From Rhodovulum sp. (GTDB taxonomy: Bacteria > Pseudomonadota > Alphaproteobacteria > Rhodobacterales > Rhodobacteraceae): 64,000 nucleotides of DNA. Made by a program: the position numbers and the translations under genes. A model generated the notes under the pieces. The model was not told the DNA's origin. It made no database searches and was given only the letters and a program-made list of their open reading frames with translations. The stretch covers positions 186,001-250,000 of the forward strand of contig PALT01000005.1 in the NCBI GenBank assembly GCA_002706605.1. Direction: 5' to 3'. Below, in pieces: positions 63,276 through 64,000 of the stretch. The stretch's first letter is position 1; the number at the start of each line of letters is the position of its first letter.

Positions 63276-63751
63276 TGGCGGAACTGACGCATTTTGACGG
63301 CAAGGGCGATGCCCATATGGTGGATGTCTCGGACAAGGACGTGACATCGCGCACCGCTGTGGCCGCCGGTCATGTGAAGATGCTGCCGGAAACACTTGAA
63401 ATGATTACACAAGGTCGCGCGAGAAAGGGTGATGTTCTGGGCGTTGCACGTCTGGCCGGTATCATGGGCGCGAAAAAGACGCCCGACCTGATCCCGCTGT
63501 GCCACCCCTTGCCGGTGACCAAGGTCGCGGTAGAACTGACGCCCGATCCCGCCCTGCCGGGTGTGCAGATTGAGGCGACAGTCAAAACCACCGGCCAAAC
63601 GGGCGTCGAGATGGAGGCCCTGACCGCAGTGTCTGTGGCCGCGCTGACGCTTTATGACATGGTCAAGGCCGTGGAAAAGAGCATGCAGATCGGCGACATC
63701 CGTCTGGTGATGAAAGAAGGCGGTAAATCAGGCCGTTACGAGGCGTCTTAA
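63275..63751 (+). CDS. moaC: cyclic pyranopterin monophosphate synthase
   Basis: Second enzyme of molybdenum cofactor synthesis, 158 residues. It has [22 protein letters not shown], the active-site block [13 protein letters not shown] with the His, and [24 protein letters not shown] with the catalytic Lys region. The start overlaps the trpC stop (TAATG), and moeA follows without a gap. This supplies cofactor for enzymes such as the molybdoenzyme at 31-34 kb. Confidence 0.96.
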   Translation: MAELTHFDGKGDAHMVDVSDKDVTSRTAVAAGHVKMLPETLEMITQGRARKGDVLGVARLAGIMGAKKTPDLIPLCHPLPVTKVAVELTPDPALPGVQIEATVKTTGQTGVEMEALTAVSVAALTLYDMVKAVEKSMQIGDIRLVMKEGGKSGRYEAS

Positions 63752-64000
63752 ATGATTTCTGTGCCCGAGGCCCTTGGCCATCTGTTCGATCTGGTCACCC
63801 CTGTGGGCACCGAAACCGTGCCGCTGATCGACGCGGCGAACCGTGTGTTGTGCGCGGATGTGTCGGCGCGTCGGGATCAACCGCCCTTCGACAGTTCGGC
63901 CATGGATGGCTATGCCCTGAAATCAGCCGAGGCGGAACCCGACGCGATGTTTCAGGTGATCGGCGAATCCGCCGCCGGATCGCGGTTTGAGGGCACCGTC
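63752..64000 (+). CDS. moeA: molybdopterin molybdenumtransferase MoeA (C-terminus cut by window edge)
   Basis: First 83 residues of MoeA, which inserts molybdenum into adenylated molybdopterin. The N-terminus ISVPEALGHLFDLVTPVGTETVPLIDAANRVLCADVSARRDQPPFDSSAMDGYAL carries the family signature PPFDSSAMDGYA. It is coupled to moaC (stop and start adjacent). The remainder lies beyond the right edge. Confidence 0.95.
   Translation, partial: MISVPEALGHLFDLVTPVGTETVPLIDAANRVLCADVSARRDQPPFDSSAMDGYALKSAEAEPDAMFQVIGESAAGSRFEGTV

Overview
The window reads as an ordinary chromosomal stretch of a GC-rich alphaproteobacterium, very probably a member of the Rhodobacterales (Roseobacter/Rhodobacteraceae group). 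The support is a circularly permuted two-piece tmRNA whose tag reads ANDNRAPVAVAA, the conserved block yceD-rpmF-plsX-fabH-ihfA-merR, an alpha-type SspB, the fumC-DUF4169-ribbon-helix-helix block, an OlsB-type ornithine lipid acyltransferase, a class II DAHP synthase and the order trpG-trpD-trpC-moaC-moeA. I see no insertion sequence, prophage, integrase or CRISPR array. Genes are tightly packed and no stretch above about 300 bases lacks a gene, a stable RNA or terminators.

Layout. 0-2.8 kb: phosphate regulon (pstS cut by the left edge, a clear three-unit Pho box, phoR without a membrane segment) and a small unknown gene. 2.8-6.1 kb: trans-sulfuration-type PLP enzyme, gamma carbonic anhydrase-like protein, gmk, yicC. 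6.2-14.2 kb: PAS protein, class II DAHP synthase, GlxA-type regulator next to an incomplete branched-chain-type ABC cassette, a Uup-like ABC-F protein with a damaged second Walker A, olsB. 14.3-19.9 kb: msrB, bamE, then yceD-rpmF-plsX-fabH-ihfA-merR and tRNA-Pro. 19.9-26.3 kb: long dCTP deaminase, tmRNA, chrA, sspB, fumC and small genes, sufE, a lipoprotein. 26.3-33.8 kb: rnd, purM-purN, tRNA-CAU, cysG, an isoquinoline-oxidoreductase-like molybdoenzyme pair. 33.8-39.4 kb: a complete dppABCDF-type peptide importer. 39.6-42 kb: orphan histidine kinase, metallo-hydrolase, tRNA-Asn. 42.2-48.4 kb: a cyanate cluster (cynS, a DUF1348 gene, an NrtA/CmpA-type importer) with a divergent sigma54-activator-like regulator that has lost GAFTGA. 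48.5-55.9 kb: membrane proteins, HupE/UreJ pair, universal stress protein, SulP transporter, metallo-hydrolase, TfoX, a MarR/small membrane protein pair around three identical palindromes, ndk. 56-64 kb: a second ABC-F protein, MarC, aspartic protease, divergent polysaccharide deacetylase, trpGDC-moaC-moeA (cut by the right edge).

How the genes work together. Three units are worth most attention. First, tmRNA and its ClpXP adaptor SspB lie within 1.4 kb of each other, separated only by chrA, so the ribosome-rescue tag and the protein that delivers it to the protease are near neighbours. Second, the cyanate cluster couples a Tat-exported binding protein carrying a Cys/His-rich leader, a permease and an ATPase to cyanase, and is probably controlled by an enhancer-binding-like protein in which both the sigma54-contact loop and one arginine finger are altered, suggesting sigma54-independent control. 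Third, the MarR gene and the divergent small membrane protein gene share three 12-bp palindromes, giving a compact, testable regulatory module of unknown physiological role.

Limits: everything comes from reading the sequence and the translations. No alignment, structure prediction or database search was run, so family names rest on recognised motifs and overall resemblance, and start codons were chosen from visible Shine-Dalgarno matches.
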